Notes: generated by a model not told the origin, from the sequence alone. Shown: positions 8,761-17,249, counted from the first letter of the stretch. The stretch: 40,368 nt of DNA from a bacterium EF100-94H03 bin56 (GCA_002238685.1 MPMV01000042.1:1-40368), one strand, 5' to 3'. A program made the numbers and translations.

Positions 8761-8868
8761 CCCCTTGTCCTCAACCGTGTGCGACAGTGTCGTCGCCCGC
8801 CTCGCCTCCCGCGGGCCCCCCTGTCCCCAAGCGGTGGGCGACGGTGTCGCCCCCCGCCTCGCCCGCCA
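8761..8868 (+). repeat. Imperfect 56-bp tandem duplication
   Basis: A unit of about 52 bases starting at 8761 recurs at 8817. Shared blocks in order are TGTCC, GCGACRGTGTCG and CCCGCCTCGCC. The copies differ by scattered substitutions, so the duplication is not very recent. It lies between the two divergent promoters and could carry duplicated regulator sites. Confidence 0.65.
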
Positions 8869-9001
8869 AAGGAGTTTCCTCTCAGTGGACTTGAGGCGAT
8901 AGAGGGCGCCTGGGCAGGTCCCTCCACCGTCCTCATGCGAAGTCGGACATTCGGGCGACTTCCGGGTCCCCGCCAGGGAAAGAGCCACAAGGCGCCCGGG
9001 A

Positions 9002-9030
9002 TTGTCGGCGCGGTCCATTCCCGTGATAAT
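9002..9030 (+). promoter_or_regulatory. Sigma-70-like promoter of the Rieske oxygenase
   Basis: TTGTCG (9002-9007) is followed after exactly 17 bases by GATAAT (9025-9030). Transcription would start near 9037, about 20 bases before the ATG and just upstream of its GGAGG ribosome binding site. Confidence 0.6.
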
Positions 9031-9057
9031 CGCCGCAAGGTGCAGCGCGGAGGACGA

Positions 9058-10248
9058 ATGCAGGGCTACCACAGCGCGCAGGCAGCCAGAACGGCCGCCA
9101 CTCTCGAGGTCATGTCCGCCATGGCGGCAGATGGCAACGCCGGATGGGTGACGCTACCGACAGATGCATACTGCAATCTGGACATCCATGCCCTTGAGAT
9201 CGAGAAGATTTTCCGTGCGGGATGGATCGCTGTCGGCCGGACTGACGAGGTTCGCGAACCGGGCAGCTACCTTGCCCGCGAGATTGTCGGGACGCCGGTC
9301 GTTATGGTCCGCGATCGTGACGGGTGCCTCAGGGTCTTCGCGAACATCTGCCGTCACCGTTGGATGAAGGTTCTTGAGGGGAAGGGACGCAAGGCCGTCA
9401 TCACCTGTCCCTACCACGCCTGGGTCTACGGACTCGATGGGTGTCTGCGCCGGTCGCCGGGCATGGAGTGCCATCCCGGGTTCGATGCCGCCGCCACCCG
9501 TCTGGAAGAACTCTCTTTCGAGGTTTGGCACGGATTCGTGTACGTTAATCTCGACGGTCGTGCCGGCCCTCTGGCACCTCGCCTGATGGGCCTTGAGGAC
9601 ACGTTGCGTCCCTACGGCCTCGACAGCTGGATCACCGTGCGCACCCTGGATCTCGGAGAGGCCCCCTGGGGATGGAAAGTGATGCAGGACAACGGCGAGT
9701 GTTACCACCACGCAGGCTTGCATCCCCAGACTTTCCAGACGGTCTTTCCCGGCGAAGAAACCGGCACGAGCTGTGGCGATGACTGGATATTGCAGTGGAG
9801 TCCGGCCCGGGAAGAGAGCCTGGAAACTCTCGCCGATGGGACCAGTGTCATGCCCGGGTGCTTCTTCGAACCGCTCGATGGCCTCGACACATTTCACCGC
9901 ACCCATTTTGTCCTGGTCTACGTCCTGCCAAACTACCTGATCTACTTGCAGCCCGACTGCGGGATCATGATCCGCTTTCTTCCTGTCGATGCCGGACGTT
10001 CACACATGGAGGTCGATCTTCTGGTCCCGGAAAGCGCCTGCCGCCTGGCGGACTTCGACGCGCGGCTCGATCGCTTCGAGGCGTTCTTCCATCGCTTCAA
10101 CGACGAGGATGTTCCCGCCAATTCGGCAATCCAGAAGGCCCTCGAGAGTGGCCGGGCCACCCGTGCGCTGCTCTCCCGTCACGAACAGCACAACCGACAT
10201 GTCGCCTGGTGGGTCGCCAGCCGACTCACAGGCCCCCCGGTACCCTGA
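9058..10248 (+). CDS. Rieske-type non-haem iron oxygenase, alpha subunit
   Basis: The 396-residue protein starts at the ATG at 9058, five bases after GGAGG. The Rieske [2Fe-2S] motif is complete: Cys98-x-His100 (CRH) and Cys117-x2-His120 (CPYH). The catalytic domain shows DNGECYHHAGLH (about 211-222), giving the bridging acid Glu214 and iron-ligand histidines, with a late acidic ligand expected in FNDEDVPANSAIQ. The closest functional groups are Rieske demethylases and hydroxylases of quaternary and tertiary amines (glycine betaine, stachydrine, carnitine), as well as aromatic-ring dioxygenases. The amine setting favours an N-demethylating role, which is inference. It needs a flavin/ferredoxin reductase, and none is encoded in the window. 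It is transcribed alone, away from the amine dehydrogenase operon. A short GC-rich hairpin at 10254-10270 may help end the transcript. Confidence 0.85.
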   Translation: MQGYHSAQAARTAATLEVMSAMAADGNAGWVTLPTDAYCNLDIHALEIEKIFRAGWIAVGRTDEVREPGSYLAREIVGTPVVMVRDRDGCLRVFANICRHRWMKVLEGKGRKAVITCPYHAWVYGLDGCLRRSPGMECHPGFDAAATRLEELSFEVWHGFVYVNLDGRAGPLAPRLMGLEDTLRPYGLDSWITVRTLDLGEAPWGWKVMQDNGECYHHAGLHPQTFQTVFPGEETGTSCGDDWILQWSPAREESLETLADGTSVMPGCFFEPLDGLDTFHRTHFVLVYVLPNYLIYLQPDCGIMIRFLPVDAGRSHMEVDLLVPESACRLADFDARLDRFEAFFHRFNDEDVPANSAIQKALESGRATRALLSRHEQHNRHVAWWVASRLTGPPVP

Positions 10249-10505
10249 CATCGCCCCCGTTGCCGGGGCCCGCCCGCGTCGTTCGTTCACTTCATGTCAA
10301 CGCCGCGTCACGCTCTCTGAAGTGCGTGGTCGATCGGATCGCTGGGGCACAAGAAACGGGATCGACCGCTCCCTCCGCGCAACAGTCAGCGCCCGGCCTG
10401 TGCTGTCGTGAACGACCCACGGATCACAGTGGTGACCGATCTGCAGCTGGATCGGCTCAGGTGGTCTCCACGGCACCGTCGCCTGATCCGGGAAGGAAGT
10501 GAGGT

Positions 10506-12224
10506 TCAGGGATGGATGGTCACCAAGATGCAGGAGGCCCGGTTGGTGTCGTGGAAAACCGTCTGTGTCGCGACGACGGGGCTCGCACCCTGACCGAACG
10601 GTTCGCCGGTGTTGAGATTGCGGTCATAGCGGTTGAAGTTGCTGGATGAGACCTCGACGGCGAGACGGTGTCCGGGGGCGAGCGCATAGCTGGTTGACCA
10701 CAGGTCAATGTCGAGTTCCTGGATCTCTCCCGGCTCCATCAGCTCCTCCCTTTCGATCCCGTTGCGGAAACGACAGCGCAGGATGCCGTCCTGAATGAGG
10801 TTGGCGCTGCCATCCTCCGCCACATCGGCGAGCGCCACGGTGACATCCGTATCCACCGCGCTGCTGGAGAAGAAGAGGTGGGCCGAGATGGGGCCGGTCA
10901 GTTCCAGCCCGTCGGCAAACGGTTCCGACATGTAGACGAGAACATCCTGGCGTTGCTGGACCTCGCGCCGGTCACCCATCTGCCCTGCCAGGGACCAGCA
11001 GTCGTAAGCCAGTGTCTCGGCCACCGGATCGGCGGGGTCATAGCGATAGCTCTGCGCCGGTTCGCTGCCGGGGGGATCAAGGGAAAGAATGAGAGCGCCT
11101 GCAGACCTCAGGTAGAAGCGCTGTTCCCGGCATTCCCGGGGCGGCCAGGTTCCGGTATCACGCCAGATGTCCCGCCCCATGACGTAATAGCGAATGGCGC
11201 CGTCCGCACCGAACCCGTTCTCCCCACCCTTGAGGTAGCGGTCGAAGAAGGTGGCGAACGCGTCCCACTTCGCTTCAGCCGTGTTGGAGTTGACCGGCAT
11301 CAGGCCGACCCGGTGGCAGCGATCCGCCGTGCCCTCGTGGTCCCAGGGGCCGATGAAGAGATGCTGGTTGCCGGCGGCGCGGTTGCGTTCCTCCATGGTG
11401 CGCCAGTCGGCAATGGTGGGGCCGAGGTAGTTGTCGTACCAGCCGCCCCAGTGAAGCACCGGAATGCGGATGGTCTCGTAGCCGGGAAGGAGGCTGTGCT
11501 GCTCCCAGAACCGGGAGGGCAGGGGGTTGGCAATGAGTTCGTCGAAGTAGCGTGACGGGGCGCCGGCGGCATTGGCCATGTCGGCGAGCGGAAGATGCCA
11601 GTAGTCCAGCCGCGAGAGATCCTGGTAGGTCTGGTCCGTCATCGAGATTGCCCAGGTTCCCACCGTGTTCAGCTGCAGGCAGCCGTAGCGCATGGTGGCG
11701 CGATAGCGATCAAGGGAGATATCGCCGGGCGCGATGCACTGCAGGGCCGGATGGCCGCTCACGTCTCCGGCATAGCTGGTGAAACCGAAATAGCTCTCGC
11801 CCCACATGCCGACCCGGCGGTCGGACCATGCCTCGCCTGCAATCCAGGCGATCGTGTCATAGCCGTCAGGGACCTCGTTGTCTGCGAGATTGGGTTCGAA
11901 ATACCCCCCTGACCCCCATTTTCCCCGGACGTCCTGGACCACGGCGGCATAGCCCTGACGCACCCAGTGACGGGCGATGGCGGGCATGAAACAGTAGGGT
12001 TCCGTCTTCCCGTAGGGCATGCGCGTCAGGATGGAGGGGAAGGGACCGTCGCCGGCAGGAAGATAGACGTCCGTTGCCAGTTCGATGCCGTCGCGCATGG
12101 GCACCATGATGTCGCTGATCACCGGACCCTGGGCGGCTCGTTCGGGCAGGGCCGACGGGATGGTGTGATAAGCCGGCGTCTCGTGTTTGTCCTTCCATGC
12201 GCGAAACCCATCCGACACGCCCAT
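10506..12224 (-). CDS. CocE/NonD family alpha/beta hydrolase
   Basis: The 572-residue protein starts at the ATG at 12224 after a strong GGGAGGG. It has the X-Pro dipeptidyl-peptidase (S15)/cocaine-esterase layout: an alpha/beta-hydrolase core with nucleophile Ser144 in GMWGESYFGF, an oxyanion-hole Tyr in MPYGK (about 70-73), a His in GPWDHEG, then a C-terminal jelly-roll domain from about residue 360. Family members hydrolyse esters and acyl amides, including N-acyl and peptide-like bonds. It is divergent from the dimethylformamidase-like genes, with 132 bases between the starts, so the two could share control. A second family member is encoded at 27301-29328. The substrate is unknown; an amide or ester that feeds the amine pathway is plausible. 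The frame stays open upstream of 12224, across dmfA1, but that extension has no family homology and is rejected. Confidence 0.85.
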   Translation of the reverse strand: MGVSDGFRAWKDKHETPAYHTIPSALPERAAQGPVISDIMVPMRDGIELATDVYLPAGDGPFPSILTRMPYGKTEPYCFMPAIARHWVRQGYAAVVQDVRGKWGSGGYFEPNLADNEVPDGYDTIAWIAGEAWSDRRVGMWGESYFGFTSYAGDVSGHPALQCIAPGDISLDRYRATMRYGCLQLNTVGTWAISMTDQTYQDLSRLDYWHLPLADMANAAGAPSRYFDELIANPLPSRFWEQHSLLPGYETIRIPVLHWGGWYDNYLGPTIADWRTMEERNRAAGNQHLFIGPWDHEGTADRCHRVGLMPVNSNTAEAKWDAFATFFDRYLKGGENGFGADGAIRYYVMGRDIWRDTGTWPPRECREQRFYLRSAGALILSLDPPGSEPAQSYRYDPADPVAETLAYDCWSLAGQMGDRREVQQRQDVLVYMSEPFADGLELTGPISAHLFFSSSAVDTDVTVALADVAEDGSANLIQDGILRCRFRNGIEREELMEPGEIQELDIDLWSTSYALAPGHRLAVEVSSSNFNRYDRNLNTGEPFGQGASPVVATQTVFHDTNRASCILVTIHP

Positions 12225-12356
12225 GGCACACGCCCTCCCTTTCACGTCGTCATCCGATGTTACCACGGTTGTTGCCCGGGAGCCGGTGATGGCTTGACGC
12301 CTCGACGATGGTGCGGCAGGGATGGTGCATCGCGACAAGGGGGGAAACCTGAATTC

Positions 12357-12665
12357 ATGTACAAGGTCGATCCCCGGCGCATGGATCTCGTGGCGGAGTT
12401 CATGCGGCAGCCGGACGGACCCCACAGCCCGGAACTCACGCTCCTGGTCAACCGCCTTCGCCTGCTGCCGTTGGCCGCGCGTGTCATCGTGGTGAAAACC
12501 CGGGCGGGGAACGGATGGCGCCTGGCGCGGATGCCGGCGAGGGGTGAGCCGATCGCCTTCACCGACGCAACCGTGTTCGAAGACTATGACGACGCCTGCC
12601 GCGAGGTCTTTCGTCGGCGCTGGCAACATGTGACGGGCATCGATCCGGGCCGGGAGGACCAATGA
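12357..12665 (+). CDS. dmfA1: N,N-dimethylformamidase-like small (alpha) subunit
   Basis: The 102-residue protein matches the C-terminal two thirds of the dimethylformamidase small subunit as I remember it. Shared landmarks in order are HSP near residue 23, N-R-LRLLP (about 32-38), WRLAR (about 54-58), then a helix with EDYDDACREVF and RRRW (about 75-92). The Paracoccus subunit is about 130 residues, so this one is shorter at the N-terminus. Its stop overlaps the start of the large subunit as ATGA at 12662-12665, the arrangement expected for subunits made in equal amounts. The ATG at 12357 is preceded by a G-rich run about 13 bases away, so the start is moderately certain. It has no signal peptide and is cytoplasmic. 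The assignment rests strongly on its partner gene. Confidence 0.72.
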   Translation: MYKVDPRRMDLVAEFMRQPDGPHSPELTLLVNRLRLLPLAARVIVVKTRAGNGWRLARMPARGEPIAFTDATVFEDYDDACREVFRRRWQHVTGIDPGREDQ

Positions 12666-14875
12666 AGACGATCGTCGGCTATGCCAACCGGTGGAGCGCC
12701 ACGCCGGGCGACACCGTCGAGTTCAAGGTCAGCACCTATGGTGCGGAGCACTACCGTGCCGATCTCGTGCGCATCATCTGCGGCGACGACGATCCCCATC
12801 GCGGCCTCTATCACGAAGAGGAGATCGAAGCCTCCTTCAACGGCATTCATGAGGGGCGCCGCCAGGAGATGGCAGCAGGCTCATGTGTCATCGTGCCGCA
12901 GGCGGCTCCCGTGGAACGCCTCGCAAGCTTCACGGTCCAGGCATGGATCTACCCCACGCTGCCAGGCGGGCACGAACAGGGGATCATCACGCATTGGAAT
13001 GGTGCGGCGTCTCGCGGGTTTGCCCTCGTCATCACGGCCGCTGGCGTGCTCGCGCTGAGGGCCGGAGATGGCGCCATCCATGAGCTGAGTCTCAATACCA
13101 GGCTCGAGCCCCGTCGCTGGCACCTTGTCGCCGGCACCTTCGATGCGGCGACGGGCACCCTTGGCCTCGGTCTGCATCGTCAGGCGAGCGAGGTCGAGGC
13201 CGGGCAGAACGCGCACGCAAGCGGTGAGGGCGGCTTCCGGCCCGCCTGCGGGGCGCTTGTCATCGCCGCCGGAGAGGCAGGCAGGAGCGGCCACTTCAAC
13301 GGCAAGATCGATCGGCCGATCCTCACCGGACGGGCCCTTGATTCGCGGGAAGTCGAAACCCTGGCATGGTCCGGTTCTCCCCATGAACGTGAACCGGCTG
13401 TCGTTGCCGCCTGGGATTTCTCGCAAGACATCGGGCGTGCGCAGGTCACGGACGCCGGGTACCACCGCCTTCACGGTTCGACGGTTAATCTGCCTTCACG
13501 CGGGGTCAAGGGATTCAACTGGTCTGGCAGGGAACAGAACTGGCGCCACGCACCCTCGGAGTATGGGGCGATTCACTTTCATGAGGACGATCACTATGAC
13601 GCCGGATGGGAGACGGACTTCACCTTCACTGTGCCTGATACCCTTGCAAGCGGAGTCTATGCCGCCAGATTGAGGGCCGGGGACGATGAATGGCATGTGA
13701 CGTTCTTCGTGCGGCCGCCATCGGGAACCGCGACGGCCCGACTCGCCTTTCTTGCCTCGACAGCAACCTACATGGCCTACAGCAACTATCGCTGGCACAT
13801 GAGTGAGCCCTTCGCGGAGGTGACCGAGACCTTCTGGACAACGCTGACGCCCAACGACGTCTTCCTTCAGGAACATGAGGAGTTCGGCCTGTCGACCTAC
13901 GACACCCATGCCGACGACTCCGGTGTGCGCTACGCGTCGAGATTGCGCCCCGTCCTCAACATGGCGCCGCGCACACCCCTGTGGAGCTTCAATCCCGACA
14001 CCCACATTCTGGCCTGGCTCGAGCACTGCGGATTCGCCTTCGATGTCATCACCGACGAGGATCTGCACCGCGAAGGGGCGGGTCTCCTGCAACCCTACTG
14101 GGCGGTGGTCACGGGAACCCATCCGGAGTACTACACGACACCGATGTGGGATGGCATGCGCGGCTATCTTTCACAAGGTGGCCGCCTTGCCTATCTCGGG
14201 GGCAACGGTTTCATCTGGCGCTGCGCCTTTTCGGACGAATGGCCAGGCGCCCTGGAATTGCGCCGCGCCGAGGACGGCATCCGTTATCGTGACGAGGAAC
14301 CCGGCGAATACTACCTGGAGTTCACAGGAGAGTATGGCGGGCTGTGGCGGCGCCTGGGCATGGCGCCTCAGGCGCTCGTCGGTGTAGGAACCGTGGCCGT
14401 GGGGTTCGATCGCTCGGGATTCTACCGGCGGACCCCGGAAAGCCTCGGTCCACGGGCAGCCTTCATCTTCGAGGGCATCGGCCACGACGAGTTGATCGGC
14501 ACCTTCGGCATCCAGGGAGGCGGCGCCAGCGGTTCGGAGATTGACGCCACCGATCCCCTGCTGGGCACACCCCGCCATGCCCTTGTCGTTGCCCGCTCGG
14601 AGGGTCATTCCGCCGACACCTGGCTGGTGCCCGACGAAACCGGCTTCCATCACAGCGCCATGGACGGAGTGCAGAACCCCGGGATTCGCGCCGACATGAC
14701 ATTCTTCGAGACACCCGCAGGCGGCGCCGTATTCTCCACCGGATCCATCGCCTGGGGCGCCAGCCTGCCGCATGCTGGCTGGCAGAACAACGTGGCGAGG
14801 GTCACCGGCAACGTGCTGAACCGCTTCCTTGACCCGGAGCCCTTCGCCATGCCTGCCGGGGCACCCGATCCATAG
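12662..14875 (+). CDS. dmfA2: N,N-dimethylformamidase-like large (beta) subunit
   Basis: The 737-residue protein belongs to the dimethylformamidase large-subunit family, which hydrolyses N,N-dimethylformamide to dimethylamine and formate. Order: an N-terminal beta domain with an inserted laminin-G-like jelly roll (about 85-250, with FTVQAWIYP and RRWHLVAGTFD), then the catalytic domain from about 355. The published Paracoccus enzyme binds one iron through two tyrosines and a glutamate (Tyr399, Tyr440, Glu521), with His519, Asn547 and Glu657 nearby (numbers from memory). Here GTHPEY gives His487 and Glu489, GGNGF gives Asn515, STYDTH gives Tyr413, TYMAYSNY gives Tyr370/373/376 and SEIDATD gives Glu626. 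So all ligand positions have candidates at consistent spacing. Many homologs have never been tested, so a related formamide or N-acyl amine is the main alternative. Dimethylamine dehydrogenase and formate dehydrogenase genes nearby fit both products. Confidence 0.85.
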   Translation: MKTIVGYANRWSATPGDTVEFKVSTYGAEHYRADLVRIICGDDDPHRGLYHEEEIEASFNGIHEGRRQEMAAGSCVIVPQAAPVERLASFTVQAWIYPTLPGGHEQGIITHWNGAASRGFALVITAAGVLALRAGDGAIHELSLNTRLEPRRWHLVAGTFDAATGTLGLGLHRQASEVEAGQNAHASGEGGFRPACGALVIAAGEAGRSGHFNGKIDRPILTGRALDSREVETLAWSGSPHEREPAVVAAWDFSQDIGRAQVTDAGYHRLHGSTVNLPSRGVKGFNWSGREQNWRHAPSEYGAIHFHEDDHYDAGWETDFTFTVPDTLASGVYAARLRAGDDEWHVTFFVRPPSGTATARLAFLASTATYMAYSNYRWHMSEPFAEVTETFWTTLTPNDVFLQEHEEFGLSTYDTHADDSGVRYASRLRPVLNMAPRTPLWSFNPDTHILAWLEHCGFAFDVITDEDLHREGAGLLQPYWAVVTGTHPEYYTTPMWDGMRGYLSQGGRLAYLGGNGFIWRCAFSDEWPGALELRRAEDGIRYRDEEPGEYYLEFTGEYGGLWRRLGMAPQALVGVGTVAVGFDRSGFYRRTPESLGPRAAFIFEGIGHDELIGTFGIQGGGASGSEIDATDPLLGTPRHALVVARSEGHSADTWLVPDETGFHHSAMDGVQNPGIRADMTFFETPAGGAVFSTGSIAWGASLPHAGWQNNVARVTGNVLNRFLDPEPFAMPAGAPDP

Positions 14876-14876
14876 A

Positions 14877-15239
14877 TCAGGCGGCAATCATGTAGAACTT
14901 TCGCAGGGTGTTGGTGATTTCCCAGGTGCAGGCGGCACCCTTGGGAATGAAGAAGGTGTCGCCCGGGGTATAGGTCTCGGCCTTGCCGGTTTCATCGGTG
15001 ACCGTGACGGACCCCTCGAGGACGGTCATCATCTCGTTGACCGGATAGGCATCGATCTCTTCACGGCACGGTGCGCACAGCCACACTCCGGTCAGGATGC
15101 TGCCGTCATCGGCGGTCCAGGCATGGGAAATGAGTTCGGTCGTGTCCCCGGAGGTAAACGCTTCCTGGGCAATGAGGTCGGACGCCGTCATGCCTGCGGC
15201 ATGTCCGTCGTGGTTGAGGCGCACGGGCCTGTCGGTCAT
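14877..15239 (-). CDS. Small single-domain cupin
   Basis: The 120-residue protein starts at the ATG at 15239 with GGAGAT six bases upstream. It is a one-domain cupin of the type with an EMMTVLEGSVTVTDE first motif and a PGDTFFIPKGAACTWEI second motif. These proteins often resemble the ureidoglycine aminohydrolase fold, and many have no known activity. WLCAPC and the acidic-rich segment before the first motif are also visible. It is convergent with dmfA2, whose stop is one base away, and lies 58 bases downstream of the methyltransferase at 15298, so it is probably the second gene of that small operon. A role in binding or isomerising a nitrogenous metabolite is possible. I cannot assign a reaction. 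Confidence 0.75.
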   Translation of the reverse strand: MTDRPVRLNHDGHAAGMTASDLIAQEAFTSGDTTELISHAWTADDGSILTGVWLCAPCREEIDAYPVNEMMTVLEGSVTVTDETGKAETYTPGDTFFIPKGAACTWEITNTLRKFYMIAA

Positions 15240-15297
15240 GGGATGATCTCCGTTGTGGCTGGAGGGACGAGCATGATGGGCGGGACCGGCCGTCGAC

Positions 15298-15939
15298 TCA
15301 AGCCTGGCCGCGAAGCCGGAGGAACACCCAGACGACATAGAGGCTGTTCGCGTCTCCGGCGAAGGCCTCGAGGGGGCCTGCGCTTTCGATGCGGCGGACG
15401 AGGCCTTCGGTCTCCAGGTCCCGCGCCTCCTCCTCGAATCCACCCTCATCCATGCCTTCGAGACGAACGGAGAGGACAAGATGCCCGCCCTCCCTTGTGA
15501 GGCGGACCATCTCCCGGAAACCGCTGGCAGGCGCGTGTGTGATGCCGAAGGCGCCGGCGGAGGCAACGGCGGCAAAGCGGCCATCCGGCAGGTCGATCGG
15601 CCGTCCGAGTTCACCGGTCTGGACGCCGCTGTAGACACCCCGGCAGGCCGCATGCTCGAGCATGCCCGGTGACATGTCGAGGGCAAGGAGGTCGCCGAAT
15701 CCGGCCAGCGACAGCCACTCCCCGAGAAGGCCGGTGCCGGCCCCGGCATCAAGGATGGTTCCGGCACCGGTGGTGACATGACGCGCCATGAGGGCAGTGA
15801 TGATTCCGGGTAGCCTGTATTCCTGGCGTGCGATGTCGTCATCATAGTCGTCGGCCCAGATGTCATACGACTGGCGCAGTTCCTGCGTGTCGCGCGGCTG
15901 GTAGATCCGTCTCATCAGTTCTTCGTGCGACAGTGCCAT
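15298..15939 (-). CDS. Class I SAM-dependent methyltransferase
   Basis: The 213-residue product starts at the ATG at 15939 after AAGGAG. The SAM site is ILDAGAGTGLLGEW (about 60-73), followed by ALDMSPGML with the acidic residue that binds the SAM ribose. The N-terminal block with YDIWADDYDDD is typical of small-molecule methyltransferases of the Williams-Beuren-like group. Together with the downstream cupin it forms a two-gene unit that is divergent from the polyamine-type binding protein (101 bases between starts). The acceptor substrate is unknown. It is the second of three unrelated methyltransferases in the window. Confidence 0.8.
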   Translation of the reverse strand: MALSHEELMRRIYQPRDTQELRQSYDIWADDYDDDIARQEYRLPGIITALMARHVTTGAGTILDAGAGTGLLGEWLSLAGFGDLLALDMSPGMLEHAACRGVYSGVQTGELGRPIDLPDGRFAAVASAGAFGITHAPASGFREMVRLTREGGHLVLSVRLEGMDEGGFEEEARDLETEGLVRRIESAGPLEAFAGDANSLYVVWVFLRLRGQA

Positions 15940-15979
15940 GGCCCTTCTCCTTCGAGTCCGGCATCGGCTCAGTGGCCGG

Positions 15980-16008
15980 TTGGTCAAGTGTCAGGCATCT
16001 TGTATCCT
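15980..16008 (+). promoter_or_regulatory. Sigma-70-like promoter of the binding-protein gene
   Basis: TTGGTC (15980-15985) and TATCCT (16003-16008) are separated by 17 bases. Transcription would start near 16015, about 26 bases before the ATG and just ahead of the AAGGAG ribosome binding site. Confidence 0.45.
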
Positions 16009-16040
16009 CCCCCGCAAGAAACCTATCGCAAGGAGACGAC

Positions 16041-17186
16041 ATGACCGGAATCATGCCAGTTGACGAGTTCAAGGATGCACTCTCCAAGAAGGCGCTGACG
16101 AGGAGGGATGTCGCGAGGACCCTGGGTGCGGTCGGTGTGGCCTCCGCCACCATACCGCTCGTCCATCAGCCCGTGATGGGGCAGGATGAAGGCTGGCTCT
16201 ACCTTTTCACATGGAACGGCTACGAACTGCCGGAGCTTCATCCGGCGTTCTCCGAGAAGTACGGGCGCGAACCCGATTCGTCCTTCTATGCCGACAACGA
16301 CGAGGCCCTGGAAAAGATCCGGGCCGGCTTTGATGCCGATATCGTCTGCCCCAGTGGAAGCACCGTCATCCGCTGGATTCACGCCGGTCTGGTGGAGCCC
16401 ATCGACACCAGCCGGCTGAGCCACTGGCCCGACATCTTCGATCAATTGCGGAACATCCGCGGCACGTCCGATGACGAAGGCAACCAGTACTACGCACCGT
16501 GGTCGTGGGGAAATTCCTCGATCGTGTTCCGCAGTGATCTGGCGCCGGAGTATTCCGGCAAGGAGAACCACACCTGGAAGATTCTCTGGGATCCCAAGTA
16601 CGCCAACCGGGTGGCCATGCGCGACAACTGGGCGGGAACGACCATTCCCGCGGGATTGATCGCCGGAGTCGAGGATCCCTTCGCGATGACCGATGAGGAG
16701 ATCGTGGAGGTCCGCAGGCTGCTCCAGGAACAGCGTGAGCTCAACCGATTCTACTGGGCGAGCGAAGTGGATGCCCAGGCGGCCCTGGCGACCGGCGAGA
16801 TTGTTGCCATGTATGCCTGGAACTCCGCCTACGCGACACTGAAATCGGAAGGCGTCGATGTGGAGTACATGGTTCCGAAGGAAGGATTGCTGACCTGGGT
16901 CGACGGCCACGTGCTCCTGAAGAGCTACGTGGGGACCGAGGAACAGCGCTACGACTACCTCGATGCCACTCTGGCCCCGGAAGTCGGTGTCTTCATGATC
17001 GAGGAGTACGCTTACGGCGCCACCAACGCGAAGTCCTACGACATGGCGTCACAGGCCATCATCGAGAATCTCGGCCTCGAGGATCCCGAGGGGATCCTGT
17101 CGGGGAGCCTGTGGTTCCAGACGGTGCCACCCGACATCCAGCGCAAACTTGTCAATCTGCATGACGAGGTCCTCGCCGGCATGTAG
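16041..17186 (+). CDS. Spermidine/putrescine-type ABC substrate-binding protein
   Basis: The 381-residue protein starts at the ATG at 16041 after AAGGAG. The N-terminus carries a twin-arginine-like signal (Arg21-Arg22 in LTRRDVAR, then a short hydrophobic stretch ending near MGQ, about residue 48), so it is exported to the periplasm. The mature part has the type-2 periplasmic binding fold of PotD/PotF proteins (YLFTWNGYELPEL, FYADNDEALEKIRAG, IVCPSGSTVIRW, YAPWSWGNSSIVF). Such proteins bind polyamines or other cationic amines. A methylated amine or betaine-like ligand would fit the locus. No PotA/B/C-type ATPase or permeases lie nearby, and the ABC importer at 23419-27231 is of the dipeptide type, which uses a different class of binding protein. 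It appears to be an orphan, or its membrane partners lie elsewhere. Confidence 0.85.
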   Translation: MTGIMPVDEFKDALSKKALTRRDVARTLGAVGVASATIPLVHQPVMGQDEGWLYLFTWNGYELPELHPAFSEKYGREPDSSFYADNDEALEKIRAGFDADIVCPSGSTVIRWIHAGLVEPIDTSRLSHWPDIFDQLRNIRGTSDDEGNQYYAPWSWGNSSIVFRSDLAPEYSGKENHTWKILWDPKYANRVAMRDNWAGTTIPAGLIAGVEDPFAMTDEEIVEVRRLLQEQRELNRFYWASEVDAQAALATGEIVAMYAWNSAYATLKSEGVDVEYMVPKEGLLTWVDGHVLLKSYVGTEEQRYDYLDATLAPEVGVFMIEEYAYGATNAKSYDMASQAIIENLGLEDPEGILSGSLWFQTVPPDIQRKLVNLHDEVLAGM

Positions 17187-17189
17187 TTC

Positions 17190-17234
17190 CTGAAAGGGCC
17201 GGAACGATCCATCGTGCCGTTCCGGTCCCTTCAG
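17190..17234 (+). terminator. Hairpin terminator after the binding-protein gene
   Basis: An inverted repeat with 17-base arms (CTGAAAGGGCCGGAACG and CGTTCCGGTCCCTTCAG, with only a few mismatches) and an 11-base loop starts just after the stop codon at 17186. A T-rich tail (TTCT) follows. It separates the binding-protein gene from the PhyH gene starting at 17250. Confidence 0.6.
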
Positions 17235-17249
17235 TTCTAGGGGCGGGCC

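Larger units (their letters stand above)
8643..9057. other. Divergent control region of the PhyH and Rieske genes
   Basis: This 415-bp gap separates two divergent transcription units. It contains an extended -10 promoter reading left, a sigma-70-like promoter reading right, and a 56-bp tandem duplication between them. No protein-coding frame here is credible. No riboswitch or obvious operator palindrome was recognised. Confidence 0.6.

Noticed and set aside
8467..9057. N-terminal extension of the Rieske oxygenase
   Set aside because: It would cover the promoter, the tandem duplication and part of the PhyH gene. The ATG at 9058 has GGAGG ahead, and the protein from there has normal family length.
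10249..10505. Small gene between the Rieske oxygenase and the CocE-type hydrolase
   Set aside because: Short frames here have no recognisable motif; I see only a weak GC hairpin near 10254 and a CCGATC/GATCGG inverted pair near 10437.
12225..12662. N-terminal extension of the CocE-type hydrolase across dmfA1
   Set aside because: The extension has no family homology, the ATG at 12224 has a strong ribosome binding site, and the opposite strand carries the dimethylformamidase small subunit.
16041..17186. PotD-like protein as the binding protein of the DppBCDF-type importer
   Set aside because: These importers use a different, larger binding-protein class, and this gene is on the other strand more than 6 kb from the importer.
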